Shown piece by piece: positions 8,095-17,362 of a stretch of DNA of 64,000 nt (its first letter is position 1; the number at the start of each line of letters is the position of its first letter). The notes beneath the pieces were generated by a model. That model was given only the letters and a program-made list of their open reading frames with translations, was not told the origin of the DNA and made no database searches. Position numbers and translations under genes: made by a program. This DNA is from Planomonospora sp. ID82291 (lineage in GTDB: Bacteria; Actinomycetota; Actinomycetes; Streptosporangiales; Streptosporangiaceae). The stretch covers positions 2,170,001 to 2,234,000 of the forward strand of contig NZ_JABTEX010000001.1 of NCBI RefSeq assembly GCF_015711645.1, written 5' to 3'.

Positions 8095-8538
8095 GTGACG
8101 TCGATGCCGGTTCCCGAGCGCCTGGGCTCCCACCTCAAGCGCGCCGCACAGGCGCTCACCGCGGCCAAGCACGCCGTGCTGAAGCCGGCCGGGCTGACGG
8201 TGCCGCAGTACGCGGCCCTGCTGCACCTGGCGCAGAACCCCGGCATCTCGGCCGCCGCGCTGGCCCGGGCGTGCGCGGTCACCCCGCCGACGATGAACAC
8301 GGTGCTCAAGAACCTCCAGGAGGGCGGCCTCATCGAGCGCACCCCGCACGAGTGGCACCGCAACATCCTGGAGACCCGGCTCACCGCCAAGGGCGAGGAG
8401 GTGCTGGCCGACGGCGACGCCCGCGCGGTGCGCGTCGAACGGGGGCTCGCCGCCGAGTTCACCCCACAGGAGCTGGAGACGCTGATCGCCCTCCTGGGCC
8501 GCTGTGTCGACGTCCTCCAGCGGGAACGTCCGGTGTAG
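8095..8538 (+). CDS. MarR-family transcriptional regulator
   Basis: 147 residues with the winged-helix core of MarR proteins: LTVPQYAALLHLAQ, AAALARACAVTPPTMNTVLK as helix-turn-helix, and GLIERTPHEWHRN plus LTAKGEEVL as the wing. These are dimeric repressors that release DNA when a small ligand or oxidant binds; the ligand is unknown. GTG at 8095 or ATG at 8104 could be the start; neither has a strong ribosome site. It is divergent from the secreted propeller gene, with an inverted repeat between the two. The palindrome CCTCCGGCCGGAGG follows the stop codon directly. Confidence 0.88.
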   Translation: MTSMPVPERLGSHLKRAAQALTAAKHAVLKPAGLTVPQYAALLHLAQNPGISAAALARACAVTPPTMNTVLKNLQEGGLIERTPHEWHRNILETRLTAKGEEVLADGDARAVRVERGLAAEFTPQELETLIALLGRCVDVLQRERPV

Positions 8539-8552
8539 CCTCCGGCCGGAGG
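8539..8552 (+). terminator. Candidate terminator of the MarR gene
   Basis: A perfect 14-base palindrome (CCTCCGGCCGGAGG) begins on the base after the MarR stop codon. The rest of the gap to 8827 holds only a 16-base tandem duplication at 8608-8639. Confidence 0.45.
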
Positions 8553-8827
8553 GCCCGCGGAGAAGGACGCGCGCGTGCCCGCACGGCCGGCCGTCCGCCG
8601 TCCGCCGTGATCCGCTGAACCGCTGATCCGCTGAACCGATGGCCGGGCTCCGTCCCGCCGCCCCGGTGTTCTCCCCGCCGCCCTTCGCCCGCCCACGCCC
8701 GCGGGCGCACCGTCCCCCGCCTGCGGACATCCGCAGACGGCCCCGTACGGCCCGCCGGGCCGCACGGGTGTGCTCTGCCGCGCGTTCCGGTCCGCCGGGA
8801 GGCGCCCGGAACCCCTGAGGTCGACTG

Positions 8828-10318
<1,491 letters not shown>

Positions 10319-10330
<12 letters not shown>

Positions 10331-10430
10331 CGGGCACTGACGGGCACTGACGGGCACTGCTGGAAGAACGGCGGCCCGGGACACTCGTACGCGCGGGGAG
10401 CCCTCCGGAGGGCACTGACGGGTGCCGGGC
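10319..10430 (+). repeat. Short tandem repeats and duplicated gene end
   Basis: Four near-identical CGGGCACTGA units run through 10321-10360 across the SulP stop codon. A second copy of the segment beginning GCGGGGAGCYCTCCGGAGGGCACTGACGGG occurs at 10393-10422 (Y is T in the gene, C in the copy). The copy contains the perfect palindrome GCCCTCCGGAGGGC at 10400-10413, which may act as the terminator. Confidence 0.6.
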
Positions 10431-10500
10431 CCTCAGATCCCGCGTTCCGCGGCCGATCTGACGGATGAGCACCGCCGTCTCCAACGTTAGGAAGAACCGC

Positions 10501-12117
10501 ATGTTTCGCCTCGAGGACCTCGGAGTGGGCAGACGACTGGGCCTCGCCTTCCTGCTGGTGTCCCTGCTGATCGCGGCCGCCGTCGGCGTCGGACAGTGGG
10601 GGATGGACCGCCAGTCGGAGATCAACACCCGGATGGAGCAGTTGGAGCGGGTCGAGGACGACATCCAGACCTTCGCCTACCACGTCGCCGACGCCACGAG
10701 CTGGCAGGGACTGGTGGTGGCCGACGCCGGGGCCTACGGGGGCGAGCGGGCCACCGCGCCCGACTCCTACAACCGCGCGGGCCTGATGGAGACGGAGAAG
10801 GCGCTCTTCGCCACCCTGGACAACGCGCACGTGCAGTACCTGACCCCGGCCGAGCGGGCGCGGTTCGACGAGCTCCGGCCCGCCTGGGAGGCCTTCTTCG
10901 CCGAGGACGACAAGATCGTCGAACTGCTCCGGCAGGACACGCGTGAGGGCCGGGCCGCGGCGATGGACAGCATCAACGAGGGCGCGGGCGGAGCGGCCTG
11001 GGACGTGGGCGTCGAGATCAGCCAGTCCCTGCAGAAGTCGCTCAGCGACCGCGTCGCCGCGCTGGCGAAGGAGGTCGAGCAGGTGGAGGGCGCCGGGCGC
11101 CGGGTGCTGTGGGGCACGATGGCGGCCGCGCTGCTGCTGGCCGCGGTGCTGAGCGTCCGGGTGACCCGGTCGGTGGTGCGCCCGCTGGCCGTGGTGGTCG
11201 ACGCGCTGGGCCGGGTGGCCCGCGGCGACCTGACCGTCCGCCTGGGCATGACCCGCCGCGACGAGCTCGGCCGCCTCGGCCGCGCCATGGACGACACGGC
11301 GCAGGCGCTGCACACCACGGTGACGGCGCTGATGGAGCACAGCGGCTCGCTGGCCGCCTCCTCGGCGAACCTGTCCCACGTCTCCGAACGCATCGCCGCC
11401 TCCGCCGAGGAGGCCAGCGCCCAGTCCGGCGTGGTCGCCGCCGCCGCCGTCGACGTCTCCCGCAACGTCCGCGTCGTGGCCGCCGGCGGTGAGGAGATGG
11501 GCGAAGCCATCCGCGAGATCTCCGCCAGCACCTCCGAAGCCGCCGGCGTCGCCGCCGAGGCCGTCACCGCCGCCCACGCCACCAACACCCTCATGGCCCG
11601 GCTCGGCACCTCCTCCACCGAGATCGGCAACGTCGTCAAGACCATCACCTCGATCGCCGAGCAGACCAACCTGCTCGCCCTCAACGCCACCATCGAGGCC
11701 GCCCGCGCCGGCGAGTCCGGCAAGGGCTTCGCCGTCGTCGCCGGAGAGGTCAAGGACCTGGCCCAGGAGACGGCCAAGGCCACCGAGGACATCTCCCGCC
11801 GGGTCGAGGCCATCCAGGCCGACGTGGCCGGCGCCGTGCAGGCCATCGACCGCATCAGCGCGATCACCGGCCGCATCGACACCCACCAGGCCGCCATCGC
11901 CGCCGCCGTCGAGGAGCAGACCGCCACCACCGGCGAGATGAACCGCAACGTCGCCGACGCCGCCGTCTCCAGCGACGAGATCGCCGCCAACATCGCCGGC
12001 GTCGCCCGCTCCACCGCCGTCACCACCGAGGGGGTCGAGCAGTCCCGCCGCGCCGCCGCCGAGCTGGCCGGCATGAGCCGCTCCCTGCGCGATCTCGTCG
12101 GCCGCTTCACCGTCTGA
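10501..12117 (+). CDS. Methyl-accepting chemotaxis-type receptor
   Basis: 538 residues. TM1 lies at about 13-33, and a helical-bundle sensor domain spans about 34-200. TM2 is at 201-220, HAMP follows to about 273, and a long signalling coiled coil runs to the end. The hairpin tip ([20 protein letters not shown]) is the near-invariant site that contacts CheA and CheW in motile bacteria. No che or flagellar genes are in the window, so the receptor may be an orphan or feed another pathway. ATG at 10465 is in frame, but the ATG at 10501 has a good AGGAAG ribosome site 6 bases upstream, so I use the latter. Confidence 0.9.
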   Translation: MFRLEDLGVGRRLGLAFLLVSLLIAAAVGVGQWGMDRQSEINTRMEQLERVEDDIQTFAYHVADATSWQGLVVADAGAYGGERATAPDSYNRAGLMETEKALFATLDNAHVQYLTPAERARFDELRPAWEAFFAEDDKIVELLRQDTREGRAAAMDSINEGAGGAAWDVGVEISQSLQKSLSDRVAALAKEVEQVEGAGRRVLWGTMAAALLLAAVLSVRVTRSVVRPLAVVVDALGRVARGDLTVRLGMTRRDELGRLGRAMDDTAQALHTTVTALMEHSGSLAASSANLSHVSERIAASAEEASAQSGVVAAAAVDVSRNVRVVAAGGEEMGEAIREISASTSEAAGVAAEAVTAAHATNTLMARLGTSSTEIGNVVKTITSIAEQTNLLALNATIEAARAGESGKGFAVVAGEVKDLAQETAKATEDISRRVEAIQADVAGAVQAIDRISAITGRIDTHQAAIAAAVEEQTATTGEMNRNVADAAVSSDEIAANIAGVARSTAVTTEGVEQSRRAAAELAGMSRSLRDLVGRFTV

Positions 12118-12470
12118 CGGACGGGACGGAACCGTCCGGCGGACGGGGGCGCCGTGCTCCCGCGTCCGGCGGGACGACCGGTGGGTGCGGGAGCCGGACG
12201 CCCGGCTCCCGAACCGGCGGGGACGTCGCACTCCGGGATCGCCGGGCGGTCTCACCCGTCAGGCGCTCCGTGGCCTTGGAGGCCGTGCCCGGGGGCACGG
12301 CCGCCTCGGCGTCGACGGGCCGGAAGGTCGGCCCTCGCGCTCCTTCCCCGGCCGGCACCTCGGCAACGGCGCCCGGATCACCTGGCTCACCGGAGTCTGA
12401 CGCACCCGGGCTCCCGTCCGTCTCGACCGCCTCCGTCGGCCGCGCGGTGGAAAACCGGGATGCCGGACCA
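12118..12470. other. Non-coding gap after the receptor gene
   Basis: There is no convincing gene in these 350 bases. They hold a 9-bp hairpin at 12189-12210 and another 9-bp hairpin at 12281-12302. Reading frames present here are the usual open frames of GC-rich DNA. Confidence 0.6.
12189..12210 (+). terminator. Hairpin terminator of the chemoreceptor gene
   Basis: GGGAGCCGG-ACGC-CCGGCTCCC, a perfect 9-bp stem, about 70 bases after the stop codon. Confidence 0.6.
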
Positions 12471-12539
12471 TGAAACCGGCATGTACCCTGCGCGGGGACT
12501 TGAGAGTAGGGGAAACATCGTGGGACACGTCGAGGTCGG
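12471..12539 (+). repeat. Upstream copy of a 69-bp exact direct repeat
   Basis: These 69 bases match 14598-14666 exactly. They comprise a possible -10 (TACCCT), the ribosome site AGTAGGGGAAACATC and the first codons of the ABC-F gene at 14647. Weaker similarity extends about 25 bases to the left and some 20 bases to the right. This copy leads only into a 13-codon frame. Confidence 0.9.
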
Positions 12540-12561
12540 GCAGCCTACATACAAGATATGA
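12520..12561 (+). pseudogene. 13-codon remnant or leader: ABC-F start followed by stop
   Basis: GTG at 12520 opens the frame MGHVEVGQPTYKI, then TGA. The first seven residues equal the start of the ABC-F protein at 14647 and the rest are similar (QPTYKI versus HLTYVL). It is either the stump of a duplicated ABC-F gene or a tiny translated leader ahead of the lipoprotein gene at 12653. The sequence alone cannot decide. Confidence 0.5.
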
Positions 12562-12652
12562 CCCCCATGAACCACGGTTTCAGTGTCTGGGGCTGCTGGG
12601 ATTCGGAAACGAGCTGAGGAACCGGGGCAACCGATCATCCGTCATGTAGATC

Positions 12653-13756
12653 ATGAGGCGTCTGCGGGTTCTCCGGCTGCTTGTAGCTCTGATGGTCTTC
12701 GTAGGCCTGGCCGGCGCGGCCTCCGCCTGCACGGTCACCGTCGCCGGCCGCCGACCGCCGCCGAGGCCTGACACGCTGCCGGAGCCGCCGGAGTTGGAGG
12801 CGGCCGGTGAGGTGTGGCCGGAGGCGGTGTTCACACTGCCCACGCGCCTCGGGAAAGGCCCATACGTGCAGCCGGTCGCCATGCTGGGCGGGGACGAGGT
12901 GCTCATGGTGACCCCCTTCGAACTCCCCCGGTTCCTGGCGTACGACCGCCGGACGAAGAGGCACCGGGTCCTGGCCACGGCACCGCGGTGGGGCGGGTGC
13001 AGCCTGTGCTACGAGATCAGGAGCGTGGCCGTGGGGCGGACGCGGATCGCGTGGACGGTCGGGGTCTACCGCTCAGAGCCCTGGAACGCGGGCAAGCGGC
13101 ATGTGGAGCTGTGGAGCATGCCCCGCTCGGGCGGGCCGATGAGACTGGTGATGTGGCTGACCGGCCATGACGATGTCCCTCTCCACGACGCGCTGGTGAT
13201 CGACGGAGGCGACGCCGTCTGGCACGACGGAGACGACGCCTACCGGATCTCCCTCACCGCGGCCCGGCCGCGGAAGACGCCGGAGCGCTCCGGGAGCGGG
13301 CCGCTGACCGTACCTCATCCGAATGATCACGTGAGCTGCGGGGCCGAGTGGTGCGTGCGGGCGCTTCCTCCGCGTCCGTATGAGCTGACGACGCTCGCGG
13401 TGGAGCGCAGGGACGGCTCGGGCCGTACCACCGTCACCGCGTCGTCGGGAGGAGCACTGATCGGGGACAGGTTCGGCCTGTTCGGCCCGCCGTACGTGTA
13501 CGACGACGGGCCGGTGCACATCACCGTGGGACGGTCGGAGTCGTCGGCGATCCTGTACGACCGGTGCACCGGCGGATCGGCGTGGGCCGGGGCGCGGAAG
13601 CGGCCGGAGACGGAGGACGGCACCGGCCAGGACCATGGGATCACACGGGGGACGTGGGGTCCGGACGACCCGATCCTGTTCTGGCGGGAGCTCGGAGGGA
13701 AGCGGCACACGGTGCTGGACCTGGCACGTGTCCCTGACCGGCCGTGCGGAGACTGA
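12653..13756 (+). CDS. Lipoprotein, possible beta-propeller, function unknown
   Basis: 367 residues. A signal peptide at 1-25 (RLRVLRLLVALMVFVGLAG) ends at Cys26 in an acceptable lipobox (ASAC), so it is probably a membrane-anchored lipoprotein. The mature part has repeated strands with aromatic and charged residues (FLAYDRRTKRHRVLA, IAWTVGVYRSE, HVELWSMPRSGGP, AVWHDGDDAYRISL), which suggests a propeller, and six Cys. No enzyme motif is seen. The start lacks a good ribosome site. It is the first gene of the segment bounded by the 69-bp repeats. Confidence 0.65.
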   Translation: MRRLRVLRLLVALMVFVGLAGAASACTVTVAGRRPPPRPDTLPEPPELEAAGEVWPEAVFTLPTRLGKGPYVQPVAMLGGDEVLMVTPFELPRFLAYDRRTKRHRVLATAPRWGGCSLCYEIRSVAVGRTRIAWTVGVYRSEPWNAGKRHVELWSMPRSGGPMRLVMWLTGHDDVPLHDALVIDGGDAVWHDGDDAYRISLTAARPRKTPERSGSGPLTVPHPNDHVSCGAEWCVRALPPRPYELTTLAVERRDGSGRTTVTASSGGALIGDRFGLFGPPYVYDDGPVHITVGRSESSAILYDRCTGGSAWAGARKRPETEDGTGQDHGITRGTWGPDDPILFWRELGGKRHTVLDLARVPDRPCGD

Positions 13757-13865
13757 GCGGGACGGATCTGACGATTCCCCGCTCGCGGGCCGTGTCCTCC
13801 GACCCGTACCGCGTCCGGGCACGGGAGCAGGTCGCCACCCGGCCTCCTTACCCTGAGGACGGCCT

Positions 13866-13892
13866 GTGTACGGCCGGGGCACGGCCGTACAC
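13866..13892. promoter_or_regulatory. Operator-like inverted repeat before vapB
   Basis: GTGTACGGCC-N7-GGCCGTACAC is a perfect 10-bp inverted repeat ending 7 bases before the antitoxin ATG. Type II antitoxins usually repress their own operon by binding such palindromes. Confidence 0.7.
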
Positions 13893-13899
13893 TGCGGTT

Positions 13900-14112
13900 A
13901 TGAGCGCGATGCGTGAAGAACTCCATCTGCTGGTGGACCAGCTCCCTGAGGACCGTGTGCCTCCGGTGCTCGCGCTCGTCCGGGAGAACGTCTCGTCGTC
14001 CCGTCGGCGCGAGAAGGCACTGGTCGCCCTGGAGCGCATCCGTGGCCGGATGCAAGGGGTGACGGGTGTGGACGAGGATCTGGACAGGCTCCGAGAAGGG
14101 CCCCGTGGCTGA
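13900..14112 (+). CDS. Antitoxin of a VapBC-type module
   Basis: 70 residues, mostly helical and charged (MREELHLLVDQLPEDRVPPVLALVREN). Such short proteins commonly stand directly before PIN-domain toxins in actinobacteria and are thought to bind and silence them. A classical ribbon-helix-helix or AbrB motif is not obvious. The frame is open upstream to 13744, but the palindrome at 13866-13892 would then be coding; the ATG at 13900 fits the family length. It overlaps the toxin gene by 8 bases, which implies coupled translation. Confidence 0.75.
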   Translation: MSAMREELHLLVDQLPEDRVPPVLALVRENVSSSRRREKALVALERIRGRMQGVTGVDEDLDRLREGPRG

Positions 14113-14545
14113 CGCCTACGTCGTCGACACCGGTGTCTTCCTGCGGTGGTTCGTCGACCAGCCCGGCTTCGAGCATGCCCGTGAGGTTCAAGGGGCGTTT
14201 CTGAACGGCCTCGTCAAGCTGGAGACGGCGGACTTCGCCCGGATCGAGGTGGCCGGTGTCCTGCGCAAGAAAGGGCTGCTGACCGGTCGTCTGACAGCGG
14301 AGGAGTTCGCGGCGGCCGTGCGGGTCATCGATGACCTCGGCGTGGCGGTTCACCAGATCGGTGCTGACCATCTGGAGCGGGCCGCAGGGCTGGCGGTACG
14401 GCTCACACTGCGCATGTACGACGCGGTCTTCGCCCAGCTGGCATTTGATCGGGGAGTTCCGCTGCTCACGACGGACGCCAAGCTCTGTCACGCGGTCGAG
14501 GGCGTAGTGAAGACCGAAATACTCAGAGGCGTGGAACAGACCTGA
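14105..14545 (+). CDS. vapC: PIN-domain toxin ribonuclease (VapC)
   Basis: 146 residues with the PIN active-site acids in order: Asp8 (YVVDTGVFLRWF), Glu48 (FARIEVAGVL), Asp106 (MYDAVFAQLA) and Asp124 (LLTTDAKL). VapC toxins are Mg2+-dependent RNases that cut tRNA or rRNA and stop growth until the antitoxin is restored. The GTG start at 14105 overlaps the antitoxin gene end, and the family N-terminus begins here. All four acids are intact, so the toxin is probably active. The pair lies between the two 69-bp direct repeats. Confidence 0.88.
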   Translation: MADAYVVDTGVFLRWFVDQPGFEHAREVQGAFLNGLVKLETADFARIEVAGVLRKKGLLTGRLTAEEFAAAVRVIDDLGVAVHQIGADHLERAAGLAVRLTLRMYDAVFAQLAFDRGVPLLTTDAKLCHAVEGVVKTEILRGVEQT

Positions 14546-14597
14546 CCCCATCCGGCCCCGCGCATGCCGTACCGGCGGAAATTCGGGTGCCCGCGGG

Positions 14598-14666
14598 TGA
14601 AACCGGCATGTACCCTGCGCGGGGACTTGAGAGTAGGGGAAACATCGTGGGACACGTCGAGGTCGG
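14598..14666 (+). repeat. Downstream copy of the 69-bp exact direct repeat
   Basis: Identical to 12471-12539. Here it is the functional promoter, ribosome site and first seven codons of the ABC-F gene. The 2.1 kb between the copies carries the lipoprotein gene and vapBC. Confidence 0.9.
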
Positions 14667-16257
14667 TCATCTGACGTACGTGCTGCCGGACGGCAGGCCG
14701 TTGCTGGACGACGTGTCCTTCCGGGTCGGCGACGGGGTGAAGGCGGCGCTCGTCGGGCCGAACGGCGCGGGGAAGACGACGCTGATGCGGCTCATCGCCG
14801 GCGACCTCCAGCCGGTGGAGGGGAGCGTCGCCGGCTCCGGCGGGCTGGGGATCATGCGGCAGTTCATCGGCGGCATCCGCGACGGCCGGAGTGTGCACGA
14901 CCTGCTGGTCAGCGTCGCCCCCGAGCGCGTACGGCGGGCGGCCGAGGCCCTGGAGGCCGCCGAGCTGGTGATGATGGAGCGCGAGGACGAGAAGGCGCAG
15001 ATGCGCTACGCGCAGGCCATCACGGACTACACCGACGCGGGCGGCTACGACATCGAGGTGCTCTGGGACGCCTGCGCCATGGCCGCCCTCGGCGTGCCGT
15101 ACGACCGGTGCAAGTACCGCGAGGTGAACACGCTGTCGGGCGGCGAGCAGAAGCGGCTGGTGCTGGAGGCGCTGCTGCGCGGGCCGGACCAGACGCTTCT
15201 GCTGGACGAGCCGGACAACTACCTCGACGTGCCGGGCAAGGTCTGGCTGGAGCAGGCGCTGCGCGAGACACCCAAGACGGTGCTGCTGGTCAGCCACGAC
15301 CGGGAGCTGCTGGCCAACGCCGCCGACCGGATCATCACCGTCGAGTCCGGCAACGTCTGGGTGCACGGCGGCGGCTTCCGGAGCTACGCGCAGGCCCGCA
15401 GGGAGCGCAACGAGCGCCTGGAGGAGCTGAAGAAGCGCTGGGACGAGGAGCACGCCAAGCTCAAGCGGCTGGTGAACATGCTCAAGCAGAAGGCGAAGTA
15501 CATGGACACCATGGCCGCCGCCTACCACTCGGCCCAGACCCGGCTGCGCAGGTTCGAGGAGGCGGGCCCGCCCGAGGCCGCGCCGAAGGACCAGTTCATC
15601 AGCATGCGGCTCAGAGGCGGCCGGACGGCCAAGCGGGCGGTGATCTGCGAGGGGCTGGAGCTCACCGGCCTGATGAAGCCGTTCGACCTGGAGATCTGGT
15701 ACGGCGAGCGGGTCGCGGTGCTGGGCTCCAACGGCTCCGGAAAGTCGCACTTCCTGCGGCTGCTGGCCGGGGAGGACGTCCGGCACACGGGGACGGCCAG
15801 GCTCGGCGCGCGGGTCGTCCCCGGGCACTTCGCGCAGACCCACGCCCGGCCGGAGCTCCTCGGCCGGACCCCGTGCGAGATCGTCATGACCGAGCACGCG
15901 CGGCTGAAGAACGAGGCGATGAAGGCGCTGGCCCGCTACGAGCTGGCCGGGGGCATCGCCGAGCAGCGCTTCGAGACCCTGTCGGGCGGGCAGCAGGCGC
16001 GGCTGCAGATCCTGCTGCTGGAGCTGTCCGGCACCACGATGCTGCTGCTGGACGAGCCGACCGACAACCTGGACCTGGCCAGCGCCGAGGCGCTGCAGCA
16101 GGGGCTGGACGCCTTCGACGGGACCGTGGTCGCGGTCACCCACGACCGGTGGTTCGCCGACGACTTCGACCGCTACCTGGTCTTCGGCTCCGACGGGAGG
16201 GTGTACGAGGCGCCGGAGCCGGTCTGGGACGAGAGCCGGGTCGTAAGGAAGCGCTGA
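14647..16257 (+). CDS. ABC-F ATPase (ribosome-associated, translation or resistance factor)
   Basis: 536 residues, two ABC cassettes and no membrane helices. Cassette 1 has GPNGAGKTT at 37-45, LSGGEQKRL near 164 and LLLDEPDNYLD near 184. The linker (about 240-315) is charged and helical, as the P-site tRNA-interaction motif of ABC-F proteins is. Cassette 2 has GSNGSGKS near 361, LSGGQQARL near 445 and LLLDEPTDNLD near 464. ABC-F proteins bind the ribosomal E site and either tune translation (EttA type) or protect it from antibiotics; the short linker here does not settle which. GTG at 14647 has a good AGGGGA site; an in-frame ATG at 14608 exists. Its 5' end is duplicated at 12471. Confidence 0.9.
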   Translation: MGHVEVGHLTYVLPDGRPLLDDVSFRVGDGVKAALVGPNGAGKTTLMRLIAGDLQPVEGSVAGSGGLGIMRQFIGGIRDGRSVHDLLVSVAPERVRRAAEALEAAELVMMEREDEKAQMRYAQAITDYTDAGGYDIEVLWDACAMAALGVPYDRCKYREVNTLSGGEQKRLVLEALLRGPDQTLLLDEPDNYLDVPGKVWLEQALRETPKTVLLVSHDRELLANAADRIITVESGNVWVHGGGFRSYAQARRERNERLEELKKRWDEEHAKLKRLVNMLKQKAKYMDTMAAAYHSAQTRLRRFEEAGPPEAAPKDQFISMRLRGGRTAKRAVICEGLELTGLMKPFDLEIWYGERVAVLGSNGSGKSHFLRLLAGEDVRHTGTARLGARVVPGHFAQTHARPELLGRTPCEIVMTEHARLKNEAMKALARYELAGGIAEQRFETLSGGQQARLQILLLELSGTTMLLLDEPTDNLDLASAEALQQGLDAFDGTVVAVTHDRWFADDFDRYLVFGSDGRVYEAPEPVWDESRVVRKR

Positions 16258-16383
16258 CCCGCCGCCGCGACCGGGACCCGGGCCGGGCCGATCGGCAAGG
16301 TCTGCGGCAGCGCGGCTAAAGAGTTCGCTTGACCCCTGCGTGTCCGGGAAGGGCCGCGCGCGGCCGGGGACTATGACGGCTGG

Positions 16384-17211
16384 GTGGCCTACATCACCCG
16401 CACCGCCGGCGTCCTCGGCGCCCTCACCCTGATCCTCCTCACCGGCTGCGCGAGCGAGCGCAGGCAGGACGACGACGTCCCGGGGCTCCGGGCGCTCACG
16501 GTCGAGGAGGAGGTCTCCTCGGTCGTCCGCAGCGAGGACCGCCACGACGGGTACGTGGTGAACTGGGCCGGGGTGCTCGCCAACCCCAACCCCTGGCACT
16601 TCGGCGAGCACGTGGTCGTCACGGTGGTGGGGCGGGACGCCCGGGGCAAGGAGGTCGTCCGGATGGACCAACCGCTCGACGCGGTGCCCCCGGCGGGATC
16701 GCTCTCCTTCACCGGGCAGGCGCTCGCGGTGAAGAAGCCGGTGAAGGTGACCATCGACTACCGCCCGGCCGAGTGGCGCAGGGCGGGCCGCATCGTCTCG
16801 GCCTTCAAGCCGTTCCCCGTCTCCGGGGTGAGGACCGGACGGCCGAAGGACGGCGGGTACCTGGTCACCGGGTACGTCGGCACCCCGTACCGGCTCCCCG
16901 CGGGGACCCTGGCGGTGACCGCGCTGCTGCGCGACGCGGCGGGCAGGCTGCTCGGCGGGGGGACGACGTTCGTCGACGACGTCCGGGAGAACCGCAGGCG
17001 CCGCTTCCTGCTCGACATCGAGAGCGTCGCCGATCCGGCCAGGGTGGCGCGGGCCGAGGTGGTGGCGCGCACCTGGGGGTCGAGCAGCAGGCCGTACGAG
17101 GAACTGGCGCTGGGCGGCGCGGTCCCGGTGCACACCGTCAAGCCGACGACCTCCCCGTTCGCCGAGGACCGGGGGCGGCGGGCCGTGCCGGGCGAGACGG
17201 GCACCCCCTGA
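16384..17211 (+). CDS. Lipoprotein with two FxLYD-like beta domains
   Basis: 275 residues. The signal peptide ends in a textbook lipobox (LLTGC, Cys22). The mature protein holds two similar beta-sandwich stretches. One contains NWAGVLANPNPWHFGEHVVV and ends near GQALAVKKPVKVTIDYRP; the other contains GYLVTGYVGTPYRLPAGTLAVT and ends near RAEVVARTW. This pattern (loss or gain of a residue's own version of a domain, then a hydrophobic strand) recalls FxLYD domains of unknown function. GTG start at 16384; the ribosome site is weak. It lies before the sigma-factor fusion gene, 150 bases apart, with a small hairpin between. Confidence 0.65.
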   Translation: MAYITRTAGVLGALTLILLTGCASERRQDDDVPGLRALTVEEEVSSVVRSEDRHDGYVVNWAGVLANPNPWHFGEHVVVTVVGRDARGKEVVRMDQPLDAVPPAGSLSFTGQALAVKKPVKVTIDYRPAEWRRAGRIVSAFKPFPVSGVRTGRPKDGGYLVTGYVGTPYRLPAGTLAVTALLRDAAGRLLGGGTTFVDDVRENRRRRFLLDIESVADPARVARAEVVARTWGSSSRPYEELALGGAVPVHTVKPTTSPFAEDRGRRAVPGETGTP

Positions 17212-17250
17212 CCGTCAATTCCGGCAAATGGCCATTGACTAAGGTTTACG

Positions 17251-17274
17251 AATGCGCGGAATGCGGCATTTTTT
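17251..17274 (+). terminator. Weak hairpin with T-run after the lipoprotein gene
   Basis: AATGC-N10-GCATT followed by TTTT, the only T-run terminator shape seen in this part. The stem is short, so confidence is modest. Confidence 0.4.
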
Positions 17275-17326
17275 GCAGGGGTTGTTAACATTCTGAATAC
17301 GGTTGCCGTGTCTTCCAGGAATCGGT

Positions 17327-17355
17327 GGAACTTGTAGTTACGGCGCTATTACCGT
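17327..17355 (+). promoter_or_regulatory. Candidate promoter of the sigma-fusion gene
   Basis: GGAACT and TACCGT stand 17 bases apart, and the second hexamer ends 7 bases before the ATG. If used, the transcript would be leaderless, which fits the missing ribosome site. Confidence 0.35.
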
Positions 17356-17362
17356 CTGCTAC

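Noticed and set aside
14105-14545. Complete mobile element carrying vapBC
   Set aside because: Direct repeats are present, but there is no transposase, integrase or terminal inverted repeat, so only a repeat-bounded segment can be claimed.
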